A stretch of 64,000 nucleotides of DNA from Theropithecus gelada (lineage: Eukaryota > Chordata > Mammalia > Primates > Cercopithecidae). The stretch lies in contig NC_037681.1 of the NCBI RefSeq assembly GCF_003255815.1, positions 78,230,188 to 78,294,187 on the forward strand, given 5' to 3'. A program made the translations under genes and the position numbers. Shown here piece by piece: positions 1 through 11,109 of this stretch (positions are counted from its first letter, which is position 1; each line of letters begins with the position of its first letter). Under the pieces are notes generated by a model. That model was not told the DNA's origin. It saw only the letters and a list, made by a program, of their open reading frames with translations, and made no database searches.

Positions 1-654
1 AGTCAACAGATAAAGAAAGCAATGTACTTATGATTCATATTTTAAAAGTTAATAGTTTTTCCTAAATTCCTTAAGTAAATTAACCATATATAAAATAGAA
101 AATTTGGAAACTTACACAATATAGCATATGCTATTAGGTTGTTTTTAATCTTTTAATATTTTATATTATTCTCAGTTAATATGGTTATATGTAAATGTTT
201 ACACATCTACCTCCACATATCCAACTAAGTGAAAACCTAGCAGAGGAATCAATGGATTGTAATAAATATTTTGCTAAAATACTTTGTAAAAACAATACAA
301 CTAATACTTTCCAGAAATAATGTATTTCAAGTTTTTACTTTTCAGTATAATCATGCAATAAATATGTTTATATAATTTCTGCAATTCATATATATTTCCA
401 TCTGGTAAATGCTTAAAAGTGAATTAATAAACTGGGATGTTGTTTTCTACAATGTCTTATAGAAACTGCATAAAACTGTAAAACTGGGAGTTATTATCAT
501 AATTTTTAATAATCTTAGACATTTTTATAACGGCAACTGGTCTTTTGTTTTTATTGTTATTCATAAAAGTGAGCATTTTAATACATGTGTGTTTCATTTT
601 ATTTTGTTTTTGGCATTCATGTAGCTAGAAGCTCAGCTCTTGCTTATTCTTCTT
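1..654. other. Unassigned AT-rich sequence
   Basis: No reading frame of note, no recognisable transposon and no simple repeat. The sequence is very AT-rich with scattered A and T runs. It is left as unique or too-decayed intergenic DNA. Confidence 0.5.
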
Positions 655-1042
655 GTCACTGTCTTCAGTCTTTCCCATGGAAGTCTCATTCAGTCTCATG
701 GCTTTAAATATCATCTATATGTCCATAACTCCCAAATTCATATTTTCAGTTCAGATCTCTTCACAATTTTGTCTACTCAACATCTCCATATAGATGTTTA
801 ATAAAAATCTCAAATTTAACATTTTCAAAACTAAACACTCAACCTTCTCTCCAATATATTTCTCCCACTATTTCCATCATCTTCATTGATGATGACAACT
901 TCATCTTTCTAGGTACACAACCAAAAAGCCTTGGTGTTATCACTGATCCCTTTTCTTTATTCCATAGCCTATCAATCAGTAAATCCCACTGATTCTACCT
1001 TCAAGATATAGCAAAATTCTGACTACATTTTATCTCTTCAAC
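655..1042 (+). mobile_element. L2 LINE fragment, 5' portion of a split copy
   Basis: The stretch reads like the sense strand of the L2 3' half. It has the 'ggctttaaata-catctatatg' block, 'aatctcaaatttaacat-ttc-aaaactaaac', and 'ccttggtgttatcactgatccc' followed by 'atcaatcagtaaatcc'. The match stops at 1042 where an LTR begins and resumes at 1475, so this is one L2 broken by a later insertion. Divergence is high and no frame survives. Confidence 0.75.
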
Positions 1043-1474
1043 TGCAATAGTTTGCATATTTGATCTCTCCAAATCTCATGTTGAAATTTAACCCCCAATG
1101 TGGCCGTGTTAGGTGGTGGGGCAGTCTTCAGGTCCTGGGGTGGATCCCTCATGAATACATTAATGCCCTACCTGGTTAGGGGTGGTGAATGAGTTCTTAC
1201 TCTGATAGTCCTAGCAAGAGCTGCACTTTTTTTAAAAAAAAAAGAACCCGGCATCTCCCTTTCCTCTCTCTCTTGCTTTCTATCTCATAATGTGTACCTG
1301 CCACCTCCCCTTCACCTATCATGAGTAGAAGCAGCCTGAAGCCCTCATCAAGCCCAGATGTTGGAGACATACTTTTTGTACAGCCTGAAGAAACATGAGT
1401 CAAATAAATCTCTTTTCTTTATAAATTACCCAGCCTTGGGTATTCTTTTATAGCCACACAAATGGATTAACACA
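1043..1474 (+). mobile_element. MST-type MaLR solo LTR
   Basis: A 432-bp LTR begins TG and ends CA. It carries the family landmarks in order: 'ccaaatctcatgttgaaat', 'ggtggatccctcatgaat', 'gagttcttactctga', 'catgagtagaagcagcctgaagcc', and 'aataaatctcttttctttat' as polyadenylation signal region, followed by 'aaattacccagcc'. Length fits MSTA/MSTB. No internal retroviral sequence is attached, so it is a solo LTR left by recombination. It interrupts an L2, which must be older. Confidence 0.88.
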
Positions 1475-1885
1475 TTGACTATTATACCTTAGTCTGAGCA
1501 CATGGATTTCTGAAATAGCCTCCTACTAGTCTCCTTGCTTTCCACTTTGTCTTATATAATCTATCCTCAGCATAGTAGGCAGATATGTCCTTATAAGACA
1601 GAAGTAAGAGTATGCCATTGTTCAAAACCCTTCATGGCTCTCCATTTCACTCTGAATAAAAGCAAAGACCTTTAATATATTACAAGCCCATATGATCTGC
1701 CCCATTTCCTCTCTGACCTCATTCTTATTCCAGTCTCCTCTACCACTGTGGCTTGCTCTAATGACCTAGGCCTATTCTCACCTTGGAGACTTTGCACTGG
1801 CTGCTTTCTTTTCATGAAAGTATATATTTTAGATATCCATTTGCTTGATTCATTTATCTCATTTAAATATTTTCTCAAATATCAC
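1475..1885 (+). mobile_element. L2 LINE fragment, 3' portion of the split copy
   Basis: This continues the L2 match in the same orientation after the MST LTR: 'aatagcctcctactagtctccttgc', 'ttcaaaacccttcatggctctccatttcactctgaataaa', 'ctttgcactggctgctttctt', then decay near 'tctcaaatatcac'. Order and spacing follow the piece ending at 1042, which supports one interrupted element. Confidence 0.75.
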
Positions 1886-1904
1886 TGTGGTAAAAATACT
1901 TACA

Positions 1905-2415
1905 TAAATGGCCCCCAATGTTTTGTCCCTTCCTATATCCACACTCTTTTTTATGTGACTTTTTAGTTCTTCTAACAAGATAGTTTATTTCTCTAACCTT
2001 CAAATTTGAATTCACCTTGTGACTTTTTTGCCCAATAAAATGTGGCAGAATGATGATGTTCTGGTTCACAGACTAGACCTCAAGATTCCTTGTGTTTCCC
2101 CTTGCTCCCTCACTATCCTGTGCCTTCACTAGAAGAATATGCGCTAACTAGCTTGCTAAAGGTGAAATACATAGAGTAGAGTCAAAACATTTCATGAGTT
2201 CCAACCAAGGGCTTCATAGATATGCCAATCCACAATCAAACATTACACATGTGAGAGAGCCTCGTTAGCACAAGAAACAATGCCTAGACAAACTCAGCCT
2301 AAATTGTTGACCTGCACAATAAGTTAAATAAACTTTTATTGGTGTATGTTAGTGAAGCTGGGGGTTGTTTGTTCTCAGTATCATCCTAGCAATAGATAAC
2401 TTAGACAGTACCTCT
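1905..2415 (+). mobile_element. Old MaLR (MLT1-like) LTR
   Basis: Family-like blocks are 'ccttgtgacttttttgcccaataaaatgtggcaga' in the middle, 'agttaaataaacttttattg' as polyadenylation region, and an end reading 'ggttgtttgttctcag' followed by 'agcaatagataact'. These are typical of the 3' part of MLT1-class LTRs. Subfamily cannot be set by eye. The sequence following it may be internal region of the same provirus. Confidence 0.6.
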
Positions 2416-2809
2416 AAATGTGGTGCTACTATTAAAAAAATAAATGTTATTGACTTTGGTACCAGTTAGAGGAGAAAGCTAGGAAATGATAAAGAAGCTG
2501 AAGATATGACAAGAATACTGTTATAGAAGGCTGAAAAAATAGTAACCCAGATCTTATACTGGCAAAACAATTTCAAAATTATCAAAGTCAATAACTTGAA
2601 ATATAGAAAATGTACCTAATGAACTTTTGGACTTGGCCAAAGTTATATCCAGGCGTAATTTTGGAAGCAGGTGCTGAGATATTTTTTCTACAGCAAAAGT
2701 TAAGGTGTCACGTGAAACAGATGAACCCAGACAATAACTGACCAATTTGCAGAGAAAAATATGGAGATAACAGCGAGGCCAGAACTTCCTGAGTTGGGAA
2801 ACTAAACTA
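2416..2809 (+). mobile_element. Possible MaLR internal-region remnant
   Basis: Directly after the LTR the sequence reads 'atgtggtgctactatt' and 'gactttggtaccag', then purine-rich text resembling the degenerate gag-derived internal part of MLT/MST elements. No frame is intact. The placement fits a 5' LTR plus internal fragment, but the match is by memory only. No coding remnant is reconstructed here. Confidence 0.4.
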
Positions 2810-3100
2810 CAGTCACACATTGCTTAACAACACAAACACATCTCAGAAATTTGTCATCAGGCGATTTTATCAGGGTAGGAACATCCTACTTCCAGAAACC
2901 TAGATGGTATTGCCTACTACACACCTACGCTATGTGAAATAGCCTATTGCTCCTAGGCTACAAACCCGTACAACATGTCACTGTACTGAATACTGTAGGC
3001 AATTATAACACAATGGTAGGTATTTGCTTATCTAAACATATGAGACTACCATTGTATATGTGGTCCATTATTGATTGAAATATTATGCAACACATAATGC
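2810..3100 (-). mobile_element. Tigger1-type DNA transposon, internally deleted
   Basis: It begins after a TA dinucleotide (2808-2809) with 'cagtcacacattgcttaac', the inverted terminal repeat of Tigger1/mariner-pogo elements. It continues with 'gtcatcaggcgattttatca', 'tattgctcctaggctacaaacc' and 'caattataacacaatggtag', and ends near 'tggtccattattgattgaaa'. The two ends join with the whole transposase region missing, so this is a non-autonomous deletion derivative of about 290 bp. Confidence 0.72.
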
Positions 3101-3357
3101 ACTTCTTAATTTTAACCTCTTCGGCCAAGAAAAAATATTTAAGTAAGACATGACTTCAGGGCAGACAAAATCAAACGTGTAGCTATAGTTTTCTTTGTAA
3201 TACCTCTAAAAGGATTAAGAGGTATTACAGGAAGCCTTTCAACCAGATAAAACAACTTCCAGTTGTTATAAGGGCACTTTCTTAACAACCCAACTAGAAA
3301 TGATTCAGACAAGATAAATTATTTGAAAGAAATGTAAGCATAGCAGTTGAAAAATGG
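3101..3357. other. Unassigned, with a perfect hairpin
   Basis: AT-rich sequence with no family recognised; it may continue the MaLR internal remnant seen before the Tigger insertion. It holds a perfect 11-bp inverted repeat at 3197-3228, described under findings. Confidence 0.35.
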
Positions 3358-3372
3358 AATAGAATAATTTTA

Positions 3373-3541
3373 TTTTACTTTATTTTTTTGGTGGGTATAA
3401 TTTGTTTTTTTTTTAATTTATTTATTATTATTATACTTTAAGTTGTAGGGTACATGTGCATAACGTGCAGGTTTGTAACATATGTATACTTGTGCCATGT
3501 TGGTGTGCTGCACCCATCAACTCGCCATTTACATCAGGTAT
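3373..3541 (-). mobile_element. Short 5'-truncated L1 (L1P 3' end) with 15-bp target-site duplication
   Basis: On the minus strand this is only the last part of an L1 3' UTR plus tail. Plus-strand text reads 'ttattattatactttaagtt', 'gtacatgtgcataacgtgcag', 'gtgccatgttggtgtgctgc'. The same 15 bases, aatagaataatttta, flank it at 3358-3372 and 3542-3556, the expected target-site duplication. No ORF2 sequence is present. Confidence 0.9.
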
Positions 3542-3556
3542 AATAGAATAATTTTA

Positions 3557-4003
3557 AATACAGTACATAAAAAATCCAGAACATTTTAAGAGAGCCATAC
3601 TGGCAAAAGTACTGCCAGTATGCACAAAAATGTTGTGAGACTGAGAAAGAGAGACCCCAGACCTCCAACTTTCTATAGGCTGAGACAGATGTTCAATATC
3701 AGGACCACTTCTTAAAAAGTACCCAGCATGGGTGGAAAAGAAAAGACCTTTCAGAAGGAAAAGTCAAAAGTCATTGAGAACAATAAATAGATAATTCATT
3801 TTTAAGGAGCAGAACAAGACCCACATAAAATAATATTCCCCCAAAGCAGGAGAGAACCTGGAACTTCACTTCAATAACATTTCAGAATTTCTATGGACCA
3901 GGGACTGCTATGTGCTTCTCGTTCTTTTCCTTTTCATAAGTAATTTTTCCTGTTTTATCATTGCATGTTGAGTGCTTCAGAGGCACATATATTTTTCTTA
4001 TTG
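3557..4003. other. Unassigned sequence
   Basis: No repeat family or frame is recognised. It contains a perfect 10-bp-arm hairpin at 3596-3622. Confidence 0.4.
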
Positions 4004-4368
4004 TTATAGTCATAGTTCTTCCATGGAGGATATGTCCCAAGGCCCCAAATGAATGCCTAAAACCATGAATAGAACCAAATCCTATACATACTGTGATTTT
4101 TCAATTTGATAACAAAAGTAGCTAGTAAGTGACCTTTAGGCAATTAGAGTGTACATTTTGAATATGCTAGACAAAGTGATGATTCATGTCCCAGGTAGAA
4201 GACAGTGGGCTGGTGTGAGATTTCATCACACTACTTAGAACATGGTACGATTTAAAACTCATGCATTGTTTATTTTTGAAAATTTTCATTTAATATTTTT
4301 GGATTACAGTTGACCATGAGAAACTGAAACTATAGAAAGCAAAGCAACAGATTAGGAGGAAGTACTGT
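4004..4368 (+). mobile_element. Non-autonomous Tigger-group DNA transposon
   Basis: The left end reads 'agtcatagttcttccatgg' with 'gaatgcctaaaaccatgaat'. The right end reads 'ggattacagttgaccatgag', 'aaactgaaactatagaaagc' and 'aggaggaagtactgt', the complementary terminal repeat. The two ends are typical of a roughly 0.4-kb pogo/Tigger-group MITE. No transposase remnant is visible. Confidence 0.6.
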
Positions 4369-4470
4369 GCAGGTTTCTGGAACAAGAGGGGCCACATCCA
4401 GACCAATAGAAATCACAGAATGTTAGACTCTGAATTTGATGATGAGATTGGATGTGGTTGTTGACAGTTG

Positions 4471-4826
4471 TGTTTCTTAGTCTGTTTGGGCTGTTATAAC
4501 AAAAGACTATATACTGCTTAGCTTATTAACAACAGAAATTTATTTCTCACAGTTCTGAAAGCTAGAAAGTCCAAGATCAAGCAATGGATTTAGCGTCTGG
4601 TGAGGATCCACCTTCTGGTTCACAGATAGCACCTTCTAGATATGTCTTCACATTGTGGAAGGGATGCAAGAGCTTCTATGGGCCTATTTTATGTGGACAC
4701 TGGTGCCATTCATGAGGGCAGCACTAACCATCTCTCAAAAGGCCCCACCTCTTAATACTATCATCTTGGAGGTTAGGATTTCAATATATGAATTTTGGTG
4801 GGAACACAAACATTCAGATCATATCA
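4471..4826 (-). mobile_element. MaLR LTR (MLT1/MSTD-like)
   Basis: Plus-strand text is the complement of an MLT1-type LTR: 'tgtttcttagtctgtttggg', 'aacaacagaaatttatttct', 'cacagttctgaaagctagaa', 'gccattcatgagggcagcac', 'aaggccccacctcttaatac' and 'gtgggaacacaaacattcag'. It is almost complete for the family and lacks attached internal sequence, so a solo LTR. The plus-strand frame at 4655-4900 is an accidental antisense reading. Confidence 0.82.
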
Positions 4827-4924
4827 TCATCAGATGGGAAGAGCATATTTTTTATGTGGAAGGGGTGAATAATTATACACTCCATGAGGGCAGACCATGA
4901 TAGGTTGATTTCATTAGTAACTCC

Positions 4925-5165
4925 ACTTCTCCCCATCTCTGAATGCACACATTTACCAAGTAACTTTGTAGCTCTTCTAACTAAAAAGGTAGAGTCGATT
5001 TCCTCACACTTTGAATGTAGGTTGCCTTTGTGATTTGCTTTGGTTAATAGAATGTGGCAGAGACCCTAATGTTACTGACCAAAAGAACTCTCCATCCTGG
5101 ATCACTGATTCATAGACATATCAGTTAAGTGAATGTTTATTGTTACATAACAAAAAGGTTGTGTC
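4925..5165 (+). mobile_element. Probable old MaLR-like LTR fragment
   Basis: It contains 'gtgatttgctttggttaata' followed by 'gaatgtggcaga', the same block seen near 2010-2050 and 56820-56850. It lacks a recognisable 3' end and stops before the T run at 5185. Assignment to MLT1-like LTRs is tentative. Confidence 0.45.
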
Positions 5166-6557
5166 AACGTATGTCCTGCTCTACTTTTTTTTTTTTTTCC
5201 CCTAATACTTATCGTCTTCTAACCTTATACACAATTGATTATCATTGTATCTCAGGTATGTAAGCTGGGCAAAGCATCTAATAAAATCTCTATATTTGTG
5301 TGATTAATTTAAGTTCATTTAATTAATTGAATTAAACTAGAGAGAATGTTTGAGATAGACGGTTCTATTTTAAATAAATACTTATACAAACATTGAATCA
5401 TGGATTTGTTGCCCATTACATCTTCACATTGGACAGAGTACCCTGTAGAAGACGTAGAAGCCGAAACAGGCATTGAACATTACATCATCAGGATCGAATT
5501 AATCAGAATCATCTCATGCAGTGATTATCTCACTGGCATTAAACTGGTCTTCTTTTTCAATTTTGATACCTCAACTTTGAAGATCCTTCCTAGATAGTTC
5601 CACTAAATGGTATGAGGGAAATCCTTCATCATCAGCAATAATAACCCCGAGTTCCAGCTGACAAACCAACTCTATCCGTCCCCTCCTCCTAAGATCTCTT
5701 TCTATGTTGCAAACTGTAATAACTATAATTATTTAATGAATTTGATATTTTTAACATTGATTGACTCTCAAATTATCATTAATTAATGAAAGTCAATATT
5801 AATTCATATGTGCTTGGACTGAATGCTTTCCTATTTGTTTTAATAACTCACATAGAATATCACCATTGTCCATATTTGTTTTGCTTTCCACAGCTTAGTA
5901 GACACTTTATATAATATAAAATAGCAGAAAAGTAAGCCAGATAACAGTAACTGCCTTTATTTTCCACACTTCATTAGCATCTTAGGAATAATTCATGCAT
6001 GTTATTAAAATTTGAACCCAAGTTAATTAATATTCCAAAATTATAATATTTTCTGTTGCATCTGCAGCTAATTGTAATCTGCCAATAATCACACAGAAAG
6101 AAAAGACAAATCATGATAAATCTAAGTAAACAGGTACAAGTAAATTGGACTATGAAAATGGCATGTCTCTGTTTAAATGTCTTCCACAAATCCCAGAGAG
6201 ATATGCTTGGACTTCATCTAATTGGGTTTGTTACTTCCTCACAGTTTAATGCCTGAATAACTTCAATCACATATGATGCTACTTATGCCAGTTAAGCAAA
6301 TTAATTAATTAAGCTATTAGGACATATAGATCATATGAACTAGAAATCATCTGGCAATGTTAGTTTTATAATTGACCTAGTAAAGATTTTTCAGTTGCCA
6401 TTTTCAAATGTTACTGATGAAGTGAAACCAGAAATTTGGATAGTTTAAACATTGAAATTGATGATCCAGAAATAGTCTCTTGTCACCCGCTATGGTAGTT
6501 TTTTTATTATATTTTGTTTTTGTTTTTATTATTTCTATTTTTGCTATGTTTCCACAG
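5166..6557. other. Unassigned AT-rich sequence
   Basis: A T-run lies near 5185-5199. Otherwise there is no known repeat and no frame longer than about 70 codons. The short frames at 5400-5597 and 5974-6189 show no domain or codon signature. Confidence 0.45.
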
Positions 6558-6942
6558 TGTTCTTGGCTAAACTACCCACAAAAAATTTTGTATGTTGGAG
6601 TCTTAATCTCCAGTACTCCAGAATGTGGCTGTGTTTAGAAATACGGTCTTCAAAAAGGAAATTCAGTTAACATGAGGTCACATGGATGGGCCCAAATTAC
6701 ATAAGATTGGTGTCTTTATAAGAAGAAGAGATCAAAATGCAGATGCACACAGAGGGAGAACAATGTAAAAACACAGGGAGAAGACAACTATCTACAAGCC
6801 AAGGAGAGACACTCTAGAAGAAACCAGCCTTCCCATCACCTTGATCTTAGACTTCTAGATTCCAGAATTGTGATAAAATACTCATTGTTGAAGCCATCCA
6901 GTCTGTGGTACTTTGTTATGGCAAATGTAGGAAACCAATACA
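6558..6942 (+). mobile_element. MLT1-type MaLR solo LTR
   Basis: Landmarks in order are 'gaatgtggctgtgttt', 'ggtgtctttataagaagaag', 'gatgcacacagaggga', 'tacaagccaaggagagac', 'caccttgatcttagacttct', 'gccatccagtctgtggtact', and a CA end after 'gaaaccaata'. Length (385 bp) matches an essentially complete MLT1A/B LTR. It has no internal partner nearby. Confidence 0.88.
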
Positions 6943-8000
6943 AACATTTGTGGAACATATTTTTCATGATAGTCCTTGAAAATGTTAAATCAAAATTTTG
7001 GTGTTCTGGAAAAATAGACTTTGTTTGTATTCAGATACCTCAGTAAGACAAGATGTATAATGCTTTCATTTTAGGAGAAACTACCCTAAAATATATCACT
7101 GAGACAGATTTGAGGTATAAGGCAGAAATTATTGGTTTCTTACCAGTGACCATGCTTTCTGTCTTCTTTACATAGAACTTCAATTATTCCCAGAGAAGTA
7201 GTATAACTCTATTGTAGCTATTAATGAACATGTGATCCATTTTGGACAAATGAGATCAAATAGTAAATCTACTGGGTGTATCCTACAGGAAGTTTTTTAT
7301 TTTTTAATACTACAAAGAGAGTAGATTCAGCTGGCAGGTACCTTCGCTAGTACCTCTTTCTTCCTGCCTAGAATATAAACAATATCTAAAGCCAGATAAG
7401 CCATTTTGAAACCATGAAAAAATAAATACCACATGAAAAGGATAATGTGGTAGGAATTTTAAAGGATCTTCGACTTTCCCTAAGCAGTTATCATTAACTA
7501 ATTTCCTTTGGCTTTCTCATAATGTGAGAAAAATGAGCCCCTATTTGCTGAAGCTATTTTAGGTGGGTTTCTGGTACATCTACTCAAACATAATTCAAAG
7601 TGATACAAAGAGTGTGACTGATACCATGGGTTTGTAAAGGTGCTTCCATTACAGGCCACTTTAATGGAACATAAGGCACAAATTCTGTTTAGCTATGTTG
7701 GTTAAAGCTTTAGGCTACTGGTGTTGTATGAAATTGAATCTTTAAAAAAATACTATCGTGCTGAGAAATGTTATGCAAAATAGAAATTATAGAGTAACTC
7801 TTGTCATCCTTTCTTGTAATTGTTCACAAGCGGACTAAATATCAGGGAGTGTATCCTCAGTGAATATTCACAAATGGGTAAAGGTGAAAGTGCATTGTAT
7901 TAATAATGCTGTGGCAATAGCACTTCTTTAAAGGAAAATTATAACGGCACATACACTGTTGCCAATGCCATTTTGTTCACAGAAAACAGAATTTAGAAAA
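6943..8000. other. Unassigned sequence
   Basis: No repeat family, simple repeat or credible frame recognised. Confidence 0.45.
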
Positions 8001-8002
8001 TA

Positions 8003-8235
8003 CAGATTGACTATCCCAAGTCCTGAAATCCAAAATCCCAAATGCTCCAAAATTCCAAACTCTTTCGTGCTGATATGATGCTCAAAGGAAATCCTCATAG
8101 GAGGATTTTAGATTTCAGATTTTCAGATTTGAGATGCCCAACTGATAAGTAATGCAAATATTCTGAGATCCTAAAAAATTAAAAATCCAAAATATTCCTT
8201 GTCCCAAGCATTTCAGATAAGGAACACTCAACCTG
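8003..8235. mobile_element. TcMar-type MITE with terminal inverted repeats
   Basis: The left end is 'cagattgactatcccaagtc' and the right end, read on the other strand, is 'caggttgagtgttccttatc', an imperfect inverted repeat. TA dinucleotides flank both sides (8001-8002 and 8236-8237), the TcMar target duplication. Inside are repeats of 'aaaatcc' and 'cagattt'. Too short to code; the subfamily (MER2/Tigger-related) is uncertain. Confidence 0.7.
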
Positions 8236-8237
8236 TA

Positions 8238-9379
8238 TAGGAAAATATGATAAAACCTAATTGATATATCACATTTCATACTTTAAAAAAATTTATATTA
8301 ATTTGCTAATGTAAAAATTTAGCTTCCCACAAGTGGCAGTAATTTCCATTCGATTCTCATTTGCATTGTTGAATATTAAATGTGTGTGTACATATATTTA
8401 TATAAAAAGATAAACCATATGTGGGTCTGTATATGTATAATATTCTTACACGCAGGGGTAGAGAAGAATTGCATTGGAAGAAAAGGAACAAAAATTATAC
8501 TGCTCTGAATATACCATGTTTGATATATTTTAATCTATGTTTTATATAGTTATAATACAAAATTAATTTTCAGAGAAGCAATATCTAAATGTCTGAAGTA
8601 AAATAATTCATATAAGCTTAAATTTATACTAACTTGGTAGTGTAATCATGACTATAAAACACAGTACTTTAACTGAATACTCTTAATGAGATATTTCTGA
8701 AGCACAAACATAATATTATCTTAAAATCTGAAATTGCTTTCAGTACTTAAAATGTTGATGAGGATATTAATATTATTATACTGAATCTGTGGTGTGTGTT
8801 TTATGGAAAAAAAATGAATAATTATTTTAGTAACATTGAAATACAAAAGAAAAAGACAAGATCAAAGCAGTTAAGTAATTGCCTTATAGCACCGAGTTTA
8901 AATTATTTATATAAAATATAATAATTATTTGAATTAATTACTCATTAAATAAGTATATCTCATGGTATATTTTATCTTTACAGGATAAATAAATACTTCT
9001 TAGATCTGAATACTAGTCCTAGAAATAAAAACGAATCCATGAGAAGCAAACAATCCTAGTGCTCAAATGATAGCCTCTAAATACCCTATTCCACAAAATG
9101 GAAGGGCTTTTTGTAAGGCAAGTATGGCACCAGAAATTTGTGAGTCTGAAAAATTATTTCATACTAGACAGTATGGAAACTAACAAAGACTATCAGTGGC
9201 ATGTCAATAGGATCCAGGAGAAAACCTGAAGAGCTTTTTGCTGGATAAAAATCAAATAATGTAAGCATGAATAAACATATTAACTGCAATATTTTGAAAT
9301 ATAGCAAATATATTTAAATATCAGCCATTCATTTGGAAAAATAGTCATAATCTTTAGAAGAGTCTAAATAAACAAATCA
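8238..9379. other. Unassigned AT-rich sequence
   Basis: Low-complexity A/T-rich DNA with no recognised family and no reading frame of interest. Confidence 0.45.
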
Positions 9380-9384
9380 TTTCT

Positions 9385-9690
9385 TTGAATTAATTTTAAT
9401 ATTTATTATTTTAATTAATACATAAAATTGTATATATTTATCAAGTACAACATGCTGTTTTGAAATATGTATGTATTGTGGAATGGCTAAATCAAGATAA
9501 TTAACATATACGTTACTTTATATACTTAGCACTTTTTTAGTGAGAACTTTAAAACCTTCTCTCAACAATATAATACATTGTTATTAATTATAGTCACCAT
9601 GTTTTACAATAGATCTGTTGAACTTATTCATCTTAACTGAAATTTTGTATCCTGTAGCTAACATTGTCCCAATCTCTTCCGCCAAAACAA
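9385..9690 (-). mobile_element. L1 3'-UTR fragment (L1MA/L1PB-like)
   Basis: Plus-strand text 'tacaacatgctgttttgaaa', 'tgtggaatggctaaatcaag', 'attaactatagtcaccatg'-like wording, 'tttacaatagatctgttgaac' and 'actgaaattttgtatcctgt' is the complement of a primate/mammalian L1 3' UTR. The element is strongly 5'-truncated; ORF2 is absent. Confidence 0.85.
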
Positions 9691-10014
9691 ATCATTTTTT
9701 AACGCTAGTAAATAAGAGAATATGTAAAATATGTATCTCATCTTTTCTATATAACCACCTTTTCTTCTAGGCTCTGAAAGTGTTAAAGGCAGACCTAGTT
9801 GCATAACAGGTTTAACCAATTCTAGTCCCCTACTGAAAAATAATTTTATAAATACTGAAATTAATGTTATAGTGATTATTCCTATAAAGACTTCTTTTCA
9901 TACATTTTATACACTTCATTCAGGATAAACTTCTGAAAACCTAATTATAAAGTGAAGGCATATAGAAATAATAAATTTGATAGATAACATTAAATTGTCT
10001 TACAAGGAAGTCTG

Positions 10015-10530
10015 TCATTCTCTTTTCTTACCAACAGTGTATGAAATTACGCATTTTCTTAGATTGCATCAATGTTGTGTATTTCTGTTTCAGTTTTTTC
10101 AATCTTACTTATAGAATTAAACATCTATTTCATTGTATGTTATAAGTACCTTTTAAATCATGAGCGACACTGACATATTCCCATGTTTATAATTAATTTA
10201 TTTCTGTTATTTTGCTTTAATTTTTTTTAATTTAAAATTTTTATTTTCTGTTGTATTCCTCTTTTAAAAAGTTGCCCCTCCCTTTGTTTGTTGGTTCTTA
10301 TATTATTGATTTTTCTGAATGCTCTCTATATATTATGAAATTAGCCCTGTTCCATATTTTTGCAGGATATTTCCAAGGGCATTATTTTTTTCATTATTAA
10401 TTTCTTCCCACAAAAATTCTTAAAAATTTATAATTATCAGTTACTTTATAAATCTTGTTTTTTTGTTATTTAAATCATGTTAAGAAAGTATCTACTTTAT
10501 TTACTTCTAAAGTGATAGGATCTCCTAAAG
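10015..10530 (-). mobile_element. Degenerate L1ME fragment
   Basis: Weak antisense-L1 wording is present: 'ccaacagtgtatgaaatt', 'ctctatatattatgaaattag', 'ccatatttttgcaggatatt' and 'tatctactttatttac'. These resemble the ORF2 end/3' UTR of very old L1 read on the opposite strand. Heavily decayed, so the boundaries are approximate. Confidence 0.45.
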
Positions 10531-11109
10531 CAACAGTGGAATTTGTAGAAAACATAATACAAAGAGAAACCTATACATGCATTTATACTAGATTTCTAAA
10601 ATACAATTATATTTAGAAAAAATGTTTTTCAGAAAAAGGAGGTAATCATTCTTGAATGACTGTGAATTCAATGCTAAAATCGCTCTAATAAGCAAGATAT
10701 GAAGAAAGGTTTTGCATGGCTTGCTAACAGACATAAAGAAAAGAAGAGATTAAGTCTTCAAATAAGCTAAAACTCAATCTAGAATTTAACCAAATGGAAT
10801 AAATTTTTCCCAAAGATTAAACTGCTCCTGTTCTGTGCAGGGCAACCTGATAGTGTGGTAAAAAATTGCAATGAGATGAATAGGGCAGAGGAGGAATTTA
10901 TAAAGCACAGTTTAAACTGCCTCAGAGACAGTGTTGGGGGAACAGTTTTAGGCAGTTTGAGAGACACATTCAAGGGTAAAATCAGAATATGGTCTTGGGT
11001 TGTAAACAAGAAACAACATACTGAGTCCACACACTGGGGCACTTCTTAGGGAGTGTAAAATTCCTGAATTTATGCACTCCATGATATTTTGCCAAGATAT
11101 TATTTGAAA
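10531..11109. other. Unassigned sequence
   Basis: Overlapping short frames on both strands near 10779-11049 show no recognisable domain and no coding bias. No repeat family is identified. Confidence 0.4.
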
